From: Pseudomonadota bacterium
GTDB lineage: Bacteria; Myxococcota; Myxococcia; Myxococcales; Myxococcaceae
DNA length: 5,698 nt
Reading direction: 5' to 3'
Assembly: GCA_023424585.1 (NCBI GenBank)
Contig: JAFADT010000839.1
Location: forward strand, 1 to 5,698
Made by a program: the position numbers and the translations under genes. The stretch's first letter is position 1. The number at the start of each line of letters is the position of its first letter. Positions 5,425-5,698 of this stretch are shown here, piece by piece. Below the pieces are notes generated by a model. The model did not search any database. It saw only the letters and a program-made list of their open reading frames with translations, and was not told the DNA's origin.

Positions 5425-5698
5425 GTGCGCTACGAGCTTCACGACAGCCGCGTCCTCACCTGGTCCCTGGAGACGCACGTCACCACGCACTGCAACCTGC
5501 GCTGCGCGCAGTGCTGTCCCCTGTCGCCGCACCTGCCCGCGTGGGCCGTGTCCCCCCAGGCGCTCGCCGAGGACCTGCGCCGGCTGTCGCGCGTGCTCAA
5601 GCCCAACGTCTTCAAGCTCACCGGCGGCGAGCCCTTCCTCCACCCGGACCTGCCCGCCGTGCTGGACGTGGTGCGCGCCTCCGGGCTCACCGAGCAGG
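5425..5698 (+). CDS. Radical SAM domain protein (N-terminal part, 3' end outside window)
   Basis: The frame from GTG at 5425 stays open to the window edge (91 codons). It reads THCNLRCAQCC near residues 25-35, giving the CxxxCxxC motif that ligates the [4Fe-4S] cluster of radical SAM enzymes. LTGGEPFLHPDL, about 40 residues later, carries the GGE motif that contacts S-adenosylmethionine. The order and spacing are typical of the AdoMet-radical barrel. An extra cysteine directly follows the third cluster cysteine. The specific reaction cannot be named from this fragment; the visible part resembles the broad group that includes MoaA/PqqE-like and peptide-modifying enzymes. GTG at 5425 is the only start visible close to the family's conserved N-terminus, but its ribosome site (AGGGG, 13 bases away) is weak, so the start is provisional. 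It is codirectional with the NERD-UvrD gene, 50 bp downstream, so cotranscription is possible. Confidence 0.85.
   Translation, partial: MRYELHDSRVLTWSLETHVTTHCNLRCAQCCPLSPHLPAWAVSPQALAEDLRRLSRVLKPNVFKLTGGEPFLHPDLPAVLDVVRASGLTEQ

Noticed and set aside
1..5698. RiPP or lasso-peptide cluster (asparagine-synthase-like plus radical SAM)
   Set aside because: The two genes are separated by two helicases on opposite strands, and no precursor peptide or leader-binding protein is visible.
1..5698. CRISPR arrays, insertion sequences or transposase remnants
   Set aside because: No regularly spaced direct repeats of CRISPR type, terminal inverted repeats with target duplications, or transposase motifs were seen.

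Overview
The window is a very GC-rich bacterial chromosome segment with strongly G/C-ending codons, short intergenic gaps and one GTG start. Together with the gene families present this suggests a myxobacterium (Myxococcus/Corallococcus/Archangium type). That assignment is an inference; no marker gene in the window proves it.

Layout. Positions 1-1414 (minus) hold most of an asparagine-synthase-like gene that runs off the left edge. It has the ATP-pyrophosphatase (PP-loop) domain but no glutaminase domain in front. Its domain is split by a roughly 110-130 residue low-complexity insert built of degenerate repeats. At DNA level the insert carries four same-orientation DnaA-box-like 9-mers (TTGTCCACA three times, TTATCCACA once) interleaved with four TGATCG sites. 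A divergent intergenic region (1415-1547) follows. It contains a credible sigma70-type promoter for the minus gene, placed so close to the ATG that the mRNA would be nearly leaderless. Positions 1548-3476 (plus) encode a complete RecQ-family helicase whose zinc-binding cysteine cluster lies about 210 residues after helicase motif VI, not immediately after it as in E. coli RecQ. Positions 3587-5374 (plus) encode a complete NERD nuclease-domain/UvrD-type (SF1) helicase fusion. Positions 5425-5698 (plus) are the start of a radical SAM protein cut by the right edge.

How they may work together. The RecQ-like and NERD-UvrD genes are codirectional neighbours, and both act on DNA by family, so a shared role in repair, recombination or defence against foreign DNA is plausible but unproven. 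The 110-bp gap between them contains a weak bulged hairpin, so it is unclear whether they form one operon. Nothing in the visible sequence ties the asparagine-synthase-like gene or the radical SAM gene to the helicases. No RNA gene, CRISPR array, insertion sequence or transposase was seen. The most unusual signal is the DnaA-box/TGATCG repeat insert at 465-755.
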